A stretch of 64,000 nucleotides of DNA from CAWGGS01 sp963822095 (GTDB lineage Bacteria; Desulfobacterota; Desulfobulbia; Desulfobulbales; Desulfocapsaceae), in assembly GCA_963822095.1 (NCBI GenBank), contig CAWGGS010000025.1, positions 3,327 to 67,326 of the forward strand. The letters run 5' to 3'. Every line of letters begins with the position of its first letter. The stretch's first letter is position 1. Made by a program: the position numbers and the translations under genes. Below the pieces are notes generated by a model, which worked only from the letters and a program-made list of their open reading frames with translations, searched no databases and was not told the origin of the DNA. Positions 55,050 through 64,000 of this stretch are shown one piece after another.

Positions 55050-56165
55050 ATGCAATCTCTGTCTCCGATAGCTAATAACACCGAAGAAAATAATTTTTAC
55101 GGCATCATCGGCAAAAGCCCTTGCATGTTGCGACTTTTTGATCTTATTGCTCGAATTGCCGAAGATGACTTTTCCAATGTGCTGATCCGAGGTGATTCCG
55201 GAACAGGCAAAGAACTCGTTGCCAAGGCCATTCATTCTCATAGTAAACGGAAAAACAATAACTTTGTTCCGGTAAATTGTGCTGCAATCCCTGACGATCT
55301 TTTGGAAAGCGAATTATTCGGCCATACCAAAGGGGCTTTTACCGGGGCTACTCAAAATAAAATCGGTAGAATACATTATGCTGACGGAGGGACGCTTTTT
55401 CTCGATGAAATAGGAGACATGAAAGCCTCCCTGCAGGCAAAACTCTTGCGGGTTCTTCAAGAAAAAGAATTTGAACCTGTCGGTGCCTTAAAGGCAATAC
55501 CGGTCGATACCAGAATTCTTGCCGCAACCCATTGTGACCTTGAACAACTCGTAACCGAAGGACTCTTCAGAGAAGATCTCTACTACCGACTCAGCGTCGT
55601 TCCTCTGAGTATCCCCCCACTCAAAGACAGAACAGATGATATCCCGCTCCTTCTCGATTATTTCATTGATATATATACTAAAAATAGGGGAAGAGAACCT
55701 ATAATTTTTTCAAAACAGGTTCTCTCTATTCTTATGGAGTATGAATGGCGCGGCAACATAAGAGAACTTGAAAATCTCGTTCAGCATATGTCTATTCTCT
55801 ATAGCGGCAAAACGATTTTTCCCGAAGATCTTCCTGAAAAATTACAAATTCTCACAGTCTCAGGCGAACTGGAAGAAGAATCAGGAGACGACCGGGAGGA
55901 CGTATCTCAAAGAGCCGACCAGGCTGCAAACCCGGTGATTTCTATCTCAGATCTCGGATGGAGTGATGGGCAAATCGACTTTAATGCATTGATCAACGAT
56001 TTTGAAACTCAACTCATTGTCGAGGCGATGAGACTTGCTGGAGGAAATAAAAAAGAGGCGGCAAAACTGCTTAATTTAAAACGAACAACCCTTTTGGAAA
56101 AAATCAAAAAGAAGGAACTGAATGATCTGTGGAATGATTTGTCCGGGAATAAAAAAACAGACTGA
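55050..56165 (+). CDS. Sigma-54-dependent transcriptional activator (AAA+, no receiver)
   Basis: 371 residues. The AAA+ domain (about residues 20-255) shows Walker A RGDSGTGKELVAKAIH, the sigma-54 contact loop GHTKGAFTGATQ and Walker B GGTLFLDEIGDM. A Fis-type helix-turn-helix (MRLAGGNKKEAAKLLNLKRT) ends the protein. Only about 20 residues precede the AAA+ domain, so there is no receiver, PAS or GAF input. Its activity could be controlled by the adjacent cNMP-binding protein. It would activate -24/-12 promoters; none was located with confidence. Confidence 0.93.
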   Translation: MQSLSPIANNTEENNFYGIIGKSPCMLRLFDLIARIAEDDFSNVLIRGDSGTGKELVAKAIHSHSKRKNNNFVPVNCAAIPDDLLESELFGHTKGAFTGATQNKIGRIHYADGGTLFLDEIGDMKASLQAKLLRVLQEKEFEPVGALKAIPVDTRILAATHCDLEQLVTEGLFREDLYYRLSVVPLSIPPLKDRTDDIPLLLDYFIDIYTKNRGREPIIFSKQVLSILMEYEWRGNIRELENLVQHMSILYSGKTIFPEDLPEKLQILTVSGELEEESGDDREDVSQRADQAANPVISISDLGWSDGQIDFNALINDFETQLIVEAMRLAGGNKKEAAKLLNLKRTTLLEKIKKKELNDLWNDLSGNKKTD

Positions 56166-56233
56166 CAACCTCCTTTCACATATACAATAATCCAACCCCA
56201 GATTGACTCTTGCCTTGCTTAAATCGGCCGTTT

Positions 56234-58009
56234 TCATGCTGCCAGTTGTACTAAATTATTGTCTACCTTTTCCTTGATGTCCTGGTCTGAGGCCGGGGTT
56301 AAAAGGATATCATCGACTCCATATTTGACCGCCTTGATAACTTTGGTTCTTGTCCACGCCGGACCCGCTGCAATGAGAGGAACAGAGCACGAAGGTTTGG
56401 CTTTGATCACGACTCCAAAAGCCTGCTCATTAACTTCATGCATCACCAAAAAGACAGCTTTTAGATTTTGGGAAATATAATTATTGATATTTTTCTTAAA
56501 TGAAAGGATTTTAAATGAATATCCGAGCTGTTTCAACACTGTCGATATCTTTTCTGTCTCCTGATTATCATCACTCACAAGTAAGATATCAGCCCCCTTT
56601 TCTCCCCTGGAAATTTCTTCTCCTACGGACTCCCTAGACGGCTTATTTCCCTCTTGTTCCGATGAGGAAACCGAAGAAGATTTTTGCTCTTCGGCCGTTT
56701 CTATCAGTTCAAGGGCTTCCAATTTAAGAAGGGAGAGTGGAAAAAGCATATGAATTTTTCCGTATGACTTTTCCTCAATGGTTAAACTGAAGCTGGAGAC
56801 ATAATATTTCTGATCGGGTATCGGCTGATCGGATTCCGCTTCAACGGTTAATGGTGTAACCTGCTCCATTTCGGTCCGAACAAAACGGAGACTTTCGCTG
56901 TACCCCTCCTCAAAGTATCCTGTATAAACACCAGCGATAATATTTGATATTTCCCCAAATGCATCCTGAGCGTCTTCACTGAAATCATCCTCGGCAATTG
57001 CTGCATCAAGTTCGGCTGGCGGCAACATGATCAGGATTCCACCAATTCGTACGGCATCCTTCAGGTCCACGGAGAGATAACTTTTGTCTTCCCGGTCTCC
57101 GGAGACTTTCATATGTGCAAGGACTTGTTTCCCTTCAACTTCATCAAGGAAAAAGCCTTCCTTAGATACGAGATGATTATCAATCTTACCCAATTTTACG
57201 GATACACCAAGCAGGGCACTAACCTCTTCCTCCATTGTCCCCCGACACTCGTTTAAAAGGGCATCAACGCGTTTCTTATGTTTATTGACATCAACCGCAA
57301 CTGTGGTTTTCTCCTGTTGAGGAATTGTTTTTTCTCCCTCTTCTAATCCCTCTTGAATATCAGTTTTTGGCTGTTCGATGGATTTTTCCTGCGGTTCTTT
57401 TTCTTCCTGCTGTTTTGGCTCCATCTTCTCTTCAGCTTTCTCTTCAACTCCAAAAGCCGCAGCTGGAAGCAATACCACCATTTGTCCCATTTCTGAATCG
57501 TCGAGTTTCATCAGGGAAGAGACCTGATAAAACATTTGATTAGGAACAGGTTGATCGGAGTCGATTTCCACCTTGGCTGCGGCTAAAACTCCTTGTTCTT
57601 TTCGAACAAAACGACAGGATTTCGGATAGTTTTCTTCGAAAACTTTCGTATATGATCCGGCTATTATATTGGCAATCTCACCAAATGAATCTTTGGTCTC
57701 ATCGTTGTAGTCTTCATTTGCGATCGTTTGCTCCAGTTCGTTTAAAGGCAGCATTATGAGCGTTCCGCCCAACCGTATCGCATCTTTTAGTCGTACCAGC
57801 AAACAGCCGACACCTTCAACATCCCCGACAATATCCAATTTGGCGACCACCTGTTTGCCTGACGGGGTATCAAAGAAAGCCTCTTTGGAAATCAAAGCGG
57901 TTTCAAAATTCGAGAGGGTGAGATCTGCTCCGATTAATGCAGTCACCTCTTCTTCGATTTTTTTTATTACTAATTCAAGTATCTTATCAATCTTTTGTTT
58001 AGCTTTCAT
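56234..58009 (-). CDS. Tandem CheC-like domain protein with C-terminal pseudo-receiver
   Basis: 591 residues. Residues 1-190 and 244-430 are two copies of a CheC/CheX-like domain. They carry the phosphatase-type Glu/Asn pair in DSFGEIANIIAGSY (E111, N114) and DAFGEISNIIAGVY (E353, N356). A Glu/Lys-rich linker joins them. Residues 472-591 fold as a receiver (ADILLVSDDNQ, AGPAWTRTKVIKAVKYGVDD), but the phosphoacceptor position reads VFLVMHEV, with no Asp, and the usual Lys is lost. It could dephosphorylate CheY-type regulators, with the degenerate receiver as a docking site. It is convergent with the sigma-54 activator. Confidence 0.85.
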   Translation of the reverse strand: MKAKQKIDKILELVIKKIEEEVTALIGADLTLSNFETALISKEAFFDTPSGKQVVAKLDIVGDVEGVGCLLVRLKDAIRLGGTLIMLPLNELEQTIANEDYNDETKDSFGEIANIIAGSYTKVFEENYPKSCRFVRKEQGVLAAAKVEIDSDQPVPNQMFYQVSSLMKLDDSEMGQMVVLLPAAAFGVEEKAEEKMEPKQQEEKEPQEKSIEQPKTDIQEGLEEGEKTIPQQEKTTVAVDVNKHKKRVDALLNECRGTMEEEVSALLGVSVKLGKIDNHLVSKEGFFLDEVEGKQVLAHMKVSGDREDKSYLSVDLKDAVRIGGILIMLPPAELDAAIAEDDFSEDAQDAFGEISNIIAGVYTGYFEEGYSESLRFVRTEMEQVTPLTVEAESDQPIPDQKYYVSSFSLTIEEKSYGKIHMLFPLSLLKLEALELIETAEEQKSSSVSSSEQEGNKPSRESVGEEISRGEKGADILLVSDDNQETEKISTVLKQLGYSFKILSFKKNINNYISQNLKAVFLVMHEVNEQAFGVVIKAKPSCSVPLIAAGPAWTRTKVIKAVKYGVDDILLTPASDQDIKEKVDNNLVQLAA

Positions 58010-58121
58010 ACCAACTCAAGGTAATTTCATAATAAGATCAAACAGGTGGATTCTAAGGGAAAATCTTGATTATCTATCGGTAGGAAGGAAGCAAATATTT
58101 AATTAAAACATAATACTGATT

Positions 58122-58598
58122 TCAGTTGGTGGCTATATATTTCAACTCGATCCAGAAGGGACCTTTCTGGTTGGTGAAAGGAATGACGATACGGTTTGCA
58201 CCAAACAGTCCGCTTATATGATATGACTCACCGATAACGGACGTAGGAATTGCGAGCTTTACATCTATCCCCTTTCCTGCAAAATATATTTTCAAGTTTC
58301 CGGCAATCATATTGGCTATTTCCCCTATCGCATCTTTGACGTCATCATTTAATTCAGAAATCTCCATACCAAGGAATTCTCCAGTGATACCCTCGGCAAC
58401 CTGAGTGGGGCAGTGAATAGCCAAAACTCCTCGGATTCCACCTCCCAACCCAAGCATGCTCGACAGGTTTGATACAATCTCACCCCCTTTTCCAATGATC
58501 GGGGTGTCATTTACCAAATCCATCATTATCATTGTGGAAAATACATCTTTTGTAGCAGTAATAATTTCTTGGTCTAAACGAAGATCGTTATGTTCCAT
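58122..58598 (-). CDS. cheX: CheX-like chemotaxis phosphatase, copy 1
   Basis: 158 residues from the ATG at 58598; a TTG at 58616 in frame is less likely. The fold and the ExxN site match CheX (DAIGEIANMIAGNLKIYF), which dephosphorylates CheY-P. The N-terminal helix reads ITATKDVFSTMIMMDL. It is a diverged paralogue of the gene upstream, with similar DAxGExxNM motifs and strand order. Confidence 0.88.
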   Translation of the reverse strand: MEHNDLRLDQEIITATKDVFSTMIMMDLVNDTPIIGKGGEIVSNLSSMLGLGGGIRGVLAIHCPTQVAEGITGEFLGMEISELNDDVKDAIGEIANMIAGNLKIYFAGKGIDVKLAIPTSVIGESYHISGLFGANRIVIPFTNQKGPFWIELKYIATN

Positions 58599-58654
58599 TG
58601 AATAATTCCCAGTCAAATTGCTCCAGTTCGTCTCATAATCAACCAGATTCTTAT

Positions 58655-59110
58655 CTATTTCTCCAGTTGTAGTTCCACCATAAATGGGCCGCTTTGCGTT
58701 CCAAACTCAACTATCATTTTCATAACATCCTTTGATGACTGGAAATGATACAAGGCTCCTGCAATCGTTGATGGCAGTGAAAGATCAATATCCTTTCCGT
58801 TATCCGTCAGCACAGTTTTAATATTACCACCAAGCATATTGGTAAGTTCTCCGACCGCATCTTCCACATCTTCGTTTATCTCTTTTATATCCATGTCGAG
58901 AAAACTGCTTGTTATAGCCATGGCAACAGCATAAGGGATATGAATGGCCAGCACACCTTTATGGACCCCGGCCATGCCGATCACGCCGGTAATGGTGTCT
59001 TGTAACCTGCCACTATCTTGGACATCCTCGTTTTTCACAGAAACATCCATCATGACCATAGTCGAAAAAATCTCTATGGTTGCCTCTATGATCTTTTCCT
59101 TAAGCTTCAT
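58655..59110 (-). CDS. cheX: CheX-like chemotaxis phosphatase, copy 2
   Basis: 151 residues, preceded by AGGAGGG. The ExxN site is DAVGELTNMLGGNIKTVL. The N-terminal IIEATIEIFSTMVMMDVSV closely parallels its downstream paralogue. It probably dephosphorylates the CheY encoded 23 bases upstream. The two copies suggest duplication followed by divergence, perhaps for different CheY partners. Confidence 0.88.
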   Translation of the reverse strand: MKLKEKIIEATIEIFSTMVMMDVSVKNEDVQDSGRLQDTITGVIGMAGVHKGVLAIHIPYAVAMAITSSFLDMDIKEINEDVEDAVGELTNMLGGNIKTVLTDNGKDIDLSLPSTIAGALYHFQSSKDVMKMIVEFGTQSGPFMVELQLEK

Positions 59111-59133
59111 GAGTCCCTCCTCGAATTAATCTA

Positions 59134-59505
59134 TTAAAGCAAGGGACCAAGAATTTCATTGACCTTATCGGGAGTAAAAGGTTTTTTTATTGATCCTACT
59201 GCTCCCAATGATTTCGCCTCTCCAATGATATCGTCGCCGGTCTCCGTCGATATCATCAGAACAGGAATGTCCTTTATATCGTCACGACCTGCTTTTTCAC
59301 GAAGAAATGAGATTCCGTCCATGTTCGGCATATTGATATCACTCAAGACGATATCTATCTTTTCTTTTTCCAGGACAGCCAGAGCTTCCAGCCCGTCTCC
59401 AGCCTCAAAGATCGTATCAAATTCCAGCCCTGCCTGGCGTAAAGACCTGCCGATAATCTTTCTCATTGTACTGGAATCATCTACCAACAAAACATTCTTA
59501 CCCAT
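59134..59505 (-). CDS. cheY: CheY-like single-domain response regulator
   Basis: 123 residues from the ATG at 59505, chosen because GGAGGATGGA provides its ribosome-binding site; the ATG at 59517 lies inside that region. The receiver is complete: LLVDDSSTMRKIIGRSL, IVLSDINMPNMDG with the phosphoacceptor Asp, VLMISTETG with the Thr, and KKPFTPDKV with the Lys. It leads a run of leftward genes ending in the tandem CheC-like gene, so its phosphatases are encoded with it. Confidence 0.93.
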   Translation of the reverse strand: MGKNVLLVDDSSTMRKIIGRSLRQAGLEFDTIFEAGDGLEALAVLEKEKIDIVLSDINMPNMDGISFLREKAGRDDIKDIPVLMISTETGDDIIGEAKSLGAVGSIKKPFTPDKVNEILGPLL

Positions 59506-60201
59506 TCCATCCTCCATAAGCTAAAGGTCGCCTTGAAATATCTTAAGTTTTATTCTGAAACAAGGCATTTAAAACATAATAAAATGAATTATAAAACAAT
59601 ACAAAAATATGGATACCATCAACCTATTAATAATATCTTCTGTCTATTATAAAAAGCAAATACCTTATTCTGTTTTTTCGAGAAAAATCACCCTTTATCT
59701 GGAATTATGGTTCATCCGTATGAAGCGTACTTTTGTAAAGCTGAAAGAAACAATCCGGCAGAGTGCATCTCTTCCGGACACTCCTCTGCGGCCTCATCGC
59801 CGTGTACACCAGGGATGACAGACAGGCCTCCGCGAGGCGTCCTCCAGAGACGCCCTCCGCCTCCCCCGCTTTATAAAATAAGTACTCTCAATCCGGAAGA
59901 ACCGAAAATATTTCATGTATTCCTCTCGGCTGTCATTATTTTGACACATCGGGTATCTGACAGGTTCCTTTTTATCTGCATCCGGCATAAAAGGGCTTCA
60001 TGATGAACTCCCTTGCCGCAAGTGGACAGGGTATCAAAATTGCTTTTGCCCAAAATGGCATATATTAGATACGAGCTACATAATAAATATAGTTAACATA
60101 TTACTGGCATTCTCCCACAATGTATATTCCTTCCTGGGAGACCGGATATATGGAATAATTTTTGCTAGAACTAAACCAAAACCAATCCGCATTGAACTGC
60201 C
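59506..60201. other. Intergenic region holding a MITE
   Basis: About 700 bases with no protein-coding gene. It contains the 195-base ISL3-type MITE at 59709-59903. The remainder is AT-rich and includes the upstream region of the AMIN-like gene. Confidence 0.4.
59709..59903. mobile_element. Non-autonomous ISL3-derived MITE
   Basis: 195 bases with ends matching the ISL3 element at 28.5 kb. The left end (GGTTCATCCG...) matches its left repeat at 20 of 23 positions. The right end (...CGGAAGAACC) matches its right repeat at 21 of 23. There is no transposase frame. The interior is more GC-rich than the surroundings and contains a GGCGTC/GACGCC hairpin. The flanks GGAATTAT and GAAAATAT share six of eight bases, which fits an old, mutated duplication. 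It could be moved by the full-length transposase. Confidence 0.85.
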
Positions 60202-61017
60202 ATGAAAAAAGTCGTCCTTATAATTTTCTCTCTTTTATTGATTACGAAGGTGTCTTTTGCCCAAACGACGCTATCCAAGATCACGAGAGAAAAAGAAGGA
60301 AATACCACCATATTACATCTATTTTTCGACCTTACCCCCCAATACTCAATCCACCAATCGGGCAGACGTGTTGACCTGACTTTAAAAAATACTCTTTTAG
60401 ACGAGTCCTCATTACATTTTAGTACAGACAACAACATAGTCAAATTTTTGCCACTGGTCGATCCGAAAGAGACCGTACTCTCGTTTTTTTTCAGATATCG
60501 ACCCAAACGAATCAAGATTATTCCAACAAAAAACAACTCGTTAAATGTGATTGTAGATCAGGGAGACATTCATTTTAATACCCATACAGACATTATTACC
60601 GATCTGAAAAAATCGAGCCTGAACGGAAATCCTGCAACCGATAAATACACGAATCCCCTTACCTTAACTCCCTATACCAGCGACTGGCGACTGTTTTTTT
60701 CCCGCTATGAATCAGAAGTCACTATCACTACACCGGTACAATTCACCCTCCCTGAGTTTCCGATAATACAATTCCTTCCTCCGGACGAGAAAAAAAACCT
60801 GCAATACATCCCTTCCCAAATACGGGATCTCGCCTCAACTAACCAGTGGAATGCCATGGAACCTTTGGTGGCAGAATTGCTGCAGGCAGAAATGAATACC
60901 GAAAAAAAGAAGAAACTCGCCTTAACCTACGGCGAAGTTCTTCTCAGAGCGGGAAATTTCTCGGGCTTAGCCAGGACGCAACTGTCGGCGCTGGAGAAAG
61001 ATATCGACTTGGTGGAT
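60202..61017 (+). CDS. AMIN-like/TPR secreted protein, truncated at a junction
   Basis: About 272 residues before the sequence changes identity. A signal peptide (KKVVLIIFSLLLITKVSFAQ) is followed by a beta-rich AMIN-like region (TTILHLFFDL, RRVDLTLKNT, KRIKIIPTKNN). The last part, about residues 200-270, is helical and TPR-like (ASTNQWNAMEPLVAELLQAE, TYGEVLLRAGNFSG). Proteins of this design are normally much longer, with many TPRs, so the real C-terminus is missing. AMIN domains bind peptidoglycan or act in periplasmic complexes. Confidence 0.72.
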
Positions 61018-61224
61018 GAAATGCCCATCTCATTGTGGATGGCAACCGCGCCTGACGAATATGGCTTTTATGCGAATGTGAATCCCAACGTTCCCCACCC
61101 GCGCTGGTCTCAGGCAACCGAGCGTCGCATCGGAGATGGCCGCATTGACACTATGCTTTTCAATGGCTATGAAGATGAAGTTTCTTATCTTTATGAAGGC
61201 ATGGATCTGACGGTCAATTTCTAA
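61018..61224 (+). pseudogene. msrP: MsrP (methionine sulfoxide reductase catalytic subunit), C-terminal fragment
   Basis: The last 68 residues of the joined frame match the C-terminus of MsrP (YedY), the molybdopterin periplasmic reductase: APDEYGFYANVNP, PHPRWSQATERRIGDG and LFNGYEDEVSYLYEGMDL. The rest of MsrP is absent. Because msrQ follows directly, this is the native neighbour of msrQ in the right-hand DNA, cut at the junction. Confidence 0.82.
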
Positions 61225-61250
61225 TTGGGAAATTATTGAAAAAGATTGGG

Positions 61251-61883
61251 ATGAAAATAACACGCGGCCAACTTATTGCTGCTTTTCTATGTCTGGTGCC
61301 CGTTATTCTCATGGTCAATGGATACTTCAGGAATACGCTTACCGCAAATCCCATTCAGGACCTTGAACTACGCAGCGGCCGTACCGCAGTCAACCTGATC
61401 ATGCTCACTCTGCTTTGCCGTCCCATGAGCAATATCCTTGGACTGACATCACTGCTTAAGGTGCGTATCACGCTAGGGGTTTTTTCCTTTTTTTACGCCT
61501 TGTTTCACTTCCTCGTATTTGCCGGTCTCGATTTTGAGTTCAATCTGGTGTGGATTGGGGAGGAACTAAGAAGAAATACATTCATTTATCTGGGAATTTC
61601 CGCATTGGTCTTACTCATCCCCCTGGCTGTTACTTCCATCAAACGGATAAGGATTGCCATGGGAAAAAGCTGGCAGCTGCTGCACCGCGTTGTCTATCTC
61701 GTTGCAGCCCTGGCTATCATTCATTATTTCATGGCATCCAAAGGGGATTACACCATTCCTGCTTTTTATGGTTTAATTTTTCTATTGATGATGCTTTTCC
61801 GCCTCCCGCCGTTAAACATAGTGCGGATGGCAAATCAGCCGCAGTGGCTTGCAGACACGAATCGATTCTTGCTGAAAACATAA
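61251..61883 (+). CDS. msrQ: Heme-binding membrane subunit MsrQ (YedZ)
   Basis: 210 residues from the ATG at 61251; a TTG at 61236 is in frame. Six hydrophobic helices are visible. Heme-ligand histidines lie in FFYALFHFLVFAG and SWQLLHRVVYLVAALAIIHYF. It passes electrons from the quinone pool to MsrP for repair of oxidised periplasmic methionines. It is intact, and its order after msrP is as usual. Base composition is less AT-rich than genes to the left of 61.0 kb, so this may come from another replicon or organism. Confidence 0.85.
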   Translation: MKITRGQLIAAFLCLVPVILMVNGYFRNTLTANPIQDLELRSGRTAVNLIMLTLLCRPMSNILGLTSLLKVRITLGVFSFFYALFHFLVFAGLDFEFNLVWIGEELRRNTFIYLGISALVLLIPLAVTSIKRIRIAMGKSWQLLHRVVYLVAALAIIHYFMASKGDYTIPAFYGLIFLLMMLFRLPPLNIVRMANQPQWLADTNRFLLKT

Positions 61884-61893
61884 AAAACCAATG

Positions 61894-64000
61894 ATGGAGG
61901 GAATTCACCTGACAACTGCACAGGAAGAGGTGGTTAATTTCCCTGTCCGCAGTTCGTTCTTTTTGGAAGGCCAGCTGGTTGTGGAAAAACAACGGCTGCC
62001 TGGTTCCGTCTGGAAAAACTCCTGGCGGAATTCCGGGCGACCAGGTGCTGATTCTTGTTCCGCAGCGTTTATTGGGTGTGCCCTATCAGCAGGCGTTGAA
62101 TTCCTTGCCGTCGCTTAATGGTGGGATGCCCCCTGTCTTGACCATTGGCGGTTTAGCTCGTCGGTTAACCTGAGCTTTTCTGGCCTCTGGTTGCTGAAGA
62201 GGCCGGCTTTTCTCATCCTTCCAATCAGCCCCAGTTTCTCTCCACCGAAACCGCGCAGTACTGCATGGAGAGGGTCATCTCACCTTTTATCGAACAGGGA
62301 TTTTTCCGCTCTGTAACCATAGAAAAAAACCGCCTTTTTGGACAGCTACTGGACGATCTCAACAAGAGTGCGGTGGTTCAATTCCCGCTTGAAGAACTGT
62401 CTGCTCGGCTAAAGAATACAACTCTGGTTCCTCCCGAAACCTTAATCGCATACGACCAGGTGCAGACCTGTGTGCTGGAATTCCGGAATTTTTGCTTACA
62501 GAACAATTTACTGGATTATTCGTTGCTTATCGAAACTCTAGTCAACCATATCTGGACGAAAGAGTTCTGCCGGGATTACTTTTTCCGCACCTGGCGGGCG
62601 CTTATTACGGATAACATCGAGGAGGATGTACCGGTTTCGCACGACCTGATCAGGCAGTGGATCCCAAATATGGATTCTTCACTCCTGATCTTTGACAACG
62701 ATGCCGGTTATCGCCAGTTCCTTGGCGCTGATCCCATCTCAGCTCATTCACTGAAAGCTTCCTGTCAGGGATCAGTCGGTTTTAGATCGTCCGGTGATTG
62801 AAAATGAGGAAGTCGGTCATTTGAAAAACAGAGTTGGTCAGTTGTATCGAACATACAAAAAGCCCTTCCGGTGAAATGGATTTCTAGAGTGCTCTGGAAA
62901 TTCACGATTATCACTTTTACCCGGAGATGATTCGCGGTATCTGTGAAGAAATCAGGCGATTGGTTGAAGAGGAAAAGATACCTGGCAGACCAGATTGCCG
63001 TTCTCTCGCCCTTATCTTTCGGATGCCCTTAATTTCTCGATGGATATGACTCTGGCCAATCTGGGTATTCCGTTACGTTCATCCCGTCCCTCGCGTAAAT
63101 ATCTGGCTGAGCCTGCCGTGCGGGCTGTGCTGGTTCTCTGCCAAGCTGGCTCATCCCCGGTGGTCTCTTCCGCTGTCCGGACTGAACTTCGCGGTGCGCT
63201 AATGGTTGTGATCCCCGATCTGGATGTCGTCCGTGCCGATTTGATTGTCAGGACGCTCTATTCCGATCGTCGCCCTGAAGAAGGATTCGCTCTTTCGACA
63301 CCCTGACCAATCGCGTCATGCAGGAACGCATCACTTTCCTGAGGGCGAAAAGCTGGAAGCGATTCGTGACTGGTTGAATGATTATCGCTCGCAGGATCCG
63401 CTGCCGTTGGATGTCTTCATCAGTCGTCTCTATGGAGAACTGCTCTCTCAACCTAGTTTCGGGTTGCATGGCTGATTTCAGGCAGCGGAATCGATTGCCC
63501 GGGTGATCCAGTCCATGCGCAGTTTCCGGCCAATTTTCCTGGGAATTTCTGAATATGGAGAGATTTCTTCCGGGCTGGAATACCTGCGCTCGGTTGAAGG
63601 AGGCTGCTCCCTTCTGCGATCTAATCCGTCAGGAAACGGTCCAGCCGGCTGTTCACGTGTCCCCCGCACATGCATTTTTGATGGAAAACCGCCAGGTGCA
63701 GGTGCAGTTTGGCTGGATATTGGCGCCATGGGTTGGTGGGAACGTCTCAACCAACCGCTGGCAAACCCATATTTGCTTAACCGCAACGTCGATCTCCGCA
63801 GTGCTGGACTGAAGCGCATGAATACAATGCCAATCGGGATGCCATGCAGCGTGTAGTGGAAGGGTTGATACAACCGCTGTACAGGTCGCATATGGTAAGT
63901 GCGGTTCGAACGAATGAATATGGTTCTGAGTCGCGTGGCCCGTTTCAGCAGGCCTTCCAGACCTTGCAGAAACGTATTTACCTGGCTTCAGAGGTGCGGG
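61894..64000 (+). pseudogene. Superfamily 1 helicase/nuclease-like gene broken by frameshifts
   Basis: The open frames change several times. In-frame reading across the breaks gives HLTTAQEEVVNFP, then a Walker A EGPAGCGKTT near 61964-61995, then GDQVLILVPQRLLG, GGLARRLT and ELFWPLVAEEAGFSH. Further on come AVLSPYLSDALNFSMDMTL and ADLIVRTLYS. This resembles the UvrD/AddB group of DNA helicases fused to nucleases. Frame changes occur near 61970, 62030, 62170 and 62775, with more before 63500. Most are next to short homopolymers, which suggests sequencing errors rather than a decayed gene. It runs past the window end. Confidence 0.7.

Noticed and set aside
59609..60003. Short frames over the MITE
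   Set aside because: They arise from the repeat sequence and cross its ends, and they encode no known protein.

Overview
The window looks like chromosomal DNA of an AT-rich Gram-negative anaerobe, most likely a sulfate-reducer-type deltaproteobacterium (Desulfobacterota, Desulfobulbales-like). This placement is an inference. It rests on a tetraheme cytochrome with a probable selenocysteine, a manganese-type pyrophosphatase, a sigma-32 factor, an outer-membrane TPR/beta-barrel protein and the general gene style. No rRNA, tRNA or CRISPR array is visible. The last 3 kb (about 61.0-64.0 kb) look like different, less AT-rich DNA with many frameshifts. They are probably a chimeric or low-quality contig end.

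Layout. 0-1 kb: two overlapping family 2 glycosyltransferases. 1.6-9 kb: housekeeping genes (DUF2065, purM, mogA, an EF-G paralogue, murJ, a phasin-like protein, dus). 9-16.5 kb: a HEAT/cNMP-like/PilZ protein, a lipoprotein, a nitroreductase, a succinate-semialdehyde dehydrogenase, an S4 protein and an adenylate cyclase with a defective receiver. 16.7-18.3 kb: a periplasmic phosphoesterase-fold/tetraheme cytochrome fusion read through an in-frame TGA with a clear bacterial SECIS hairpin. This is the most interesting gene in the window. 18.4-28.4 kb: pyrophosphatase, membrane and envelope proteins, M18 aminopeptidase, lytic transglycosylase, EttA and an Hpt protein. 28.5-29.9 kb: a complete ISL3-family insertion sequence with an 8-bp target duplication. 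29.9-44.5 kb: tsaC, a purD-purE fusion, a TetR regulator with a likely operator, greA, a 1336-residue TPR/beta-barrel protein, a DegT aminotransferase, rpoH, lepA, engB, hisG and hisI.

45.5-59.5 kb is a signal-transduction block. It holds cheA (with one frameshift), cheW, cheB, cheR and a response regulator. Then come a two-array pentapeptide-repeat protein and a secreted nuclease. These are followed by a cNMP-binding protein and a sigma-54 activator, facing away from a tandem CheC-like/pseudo-receiver protein, two CheX paralogues and a CheY. No flagellar or chemoreceptor gene is present, so this may be a chemosensory system with a non-flagellar or unlinked output. At 59.7 kb lies a 195-bp MITE whose ends match the ISL3 element.

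At about 61.02 kb the reading frame passes from an AMIN-like/TPR protein straight into the last 68 residues of a methionine sulfoxide reductase catalytic subunit (MsrP). MsrQ follows, then a superfamily 1 helicase/nuclease-like gene broken by several frameshifts up to the window end.
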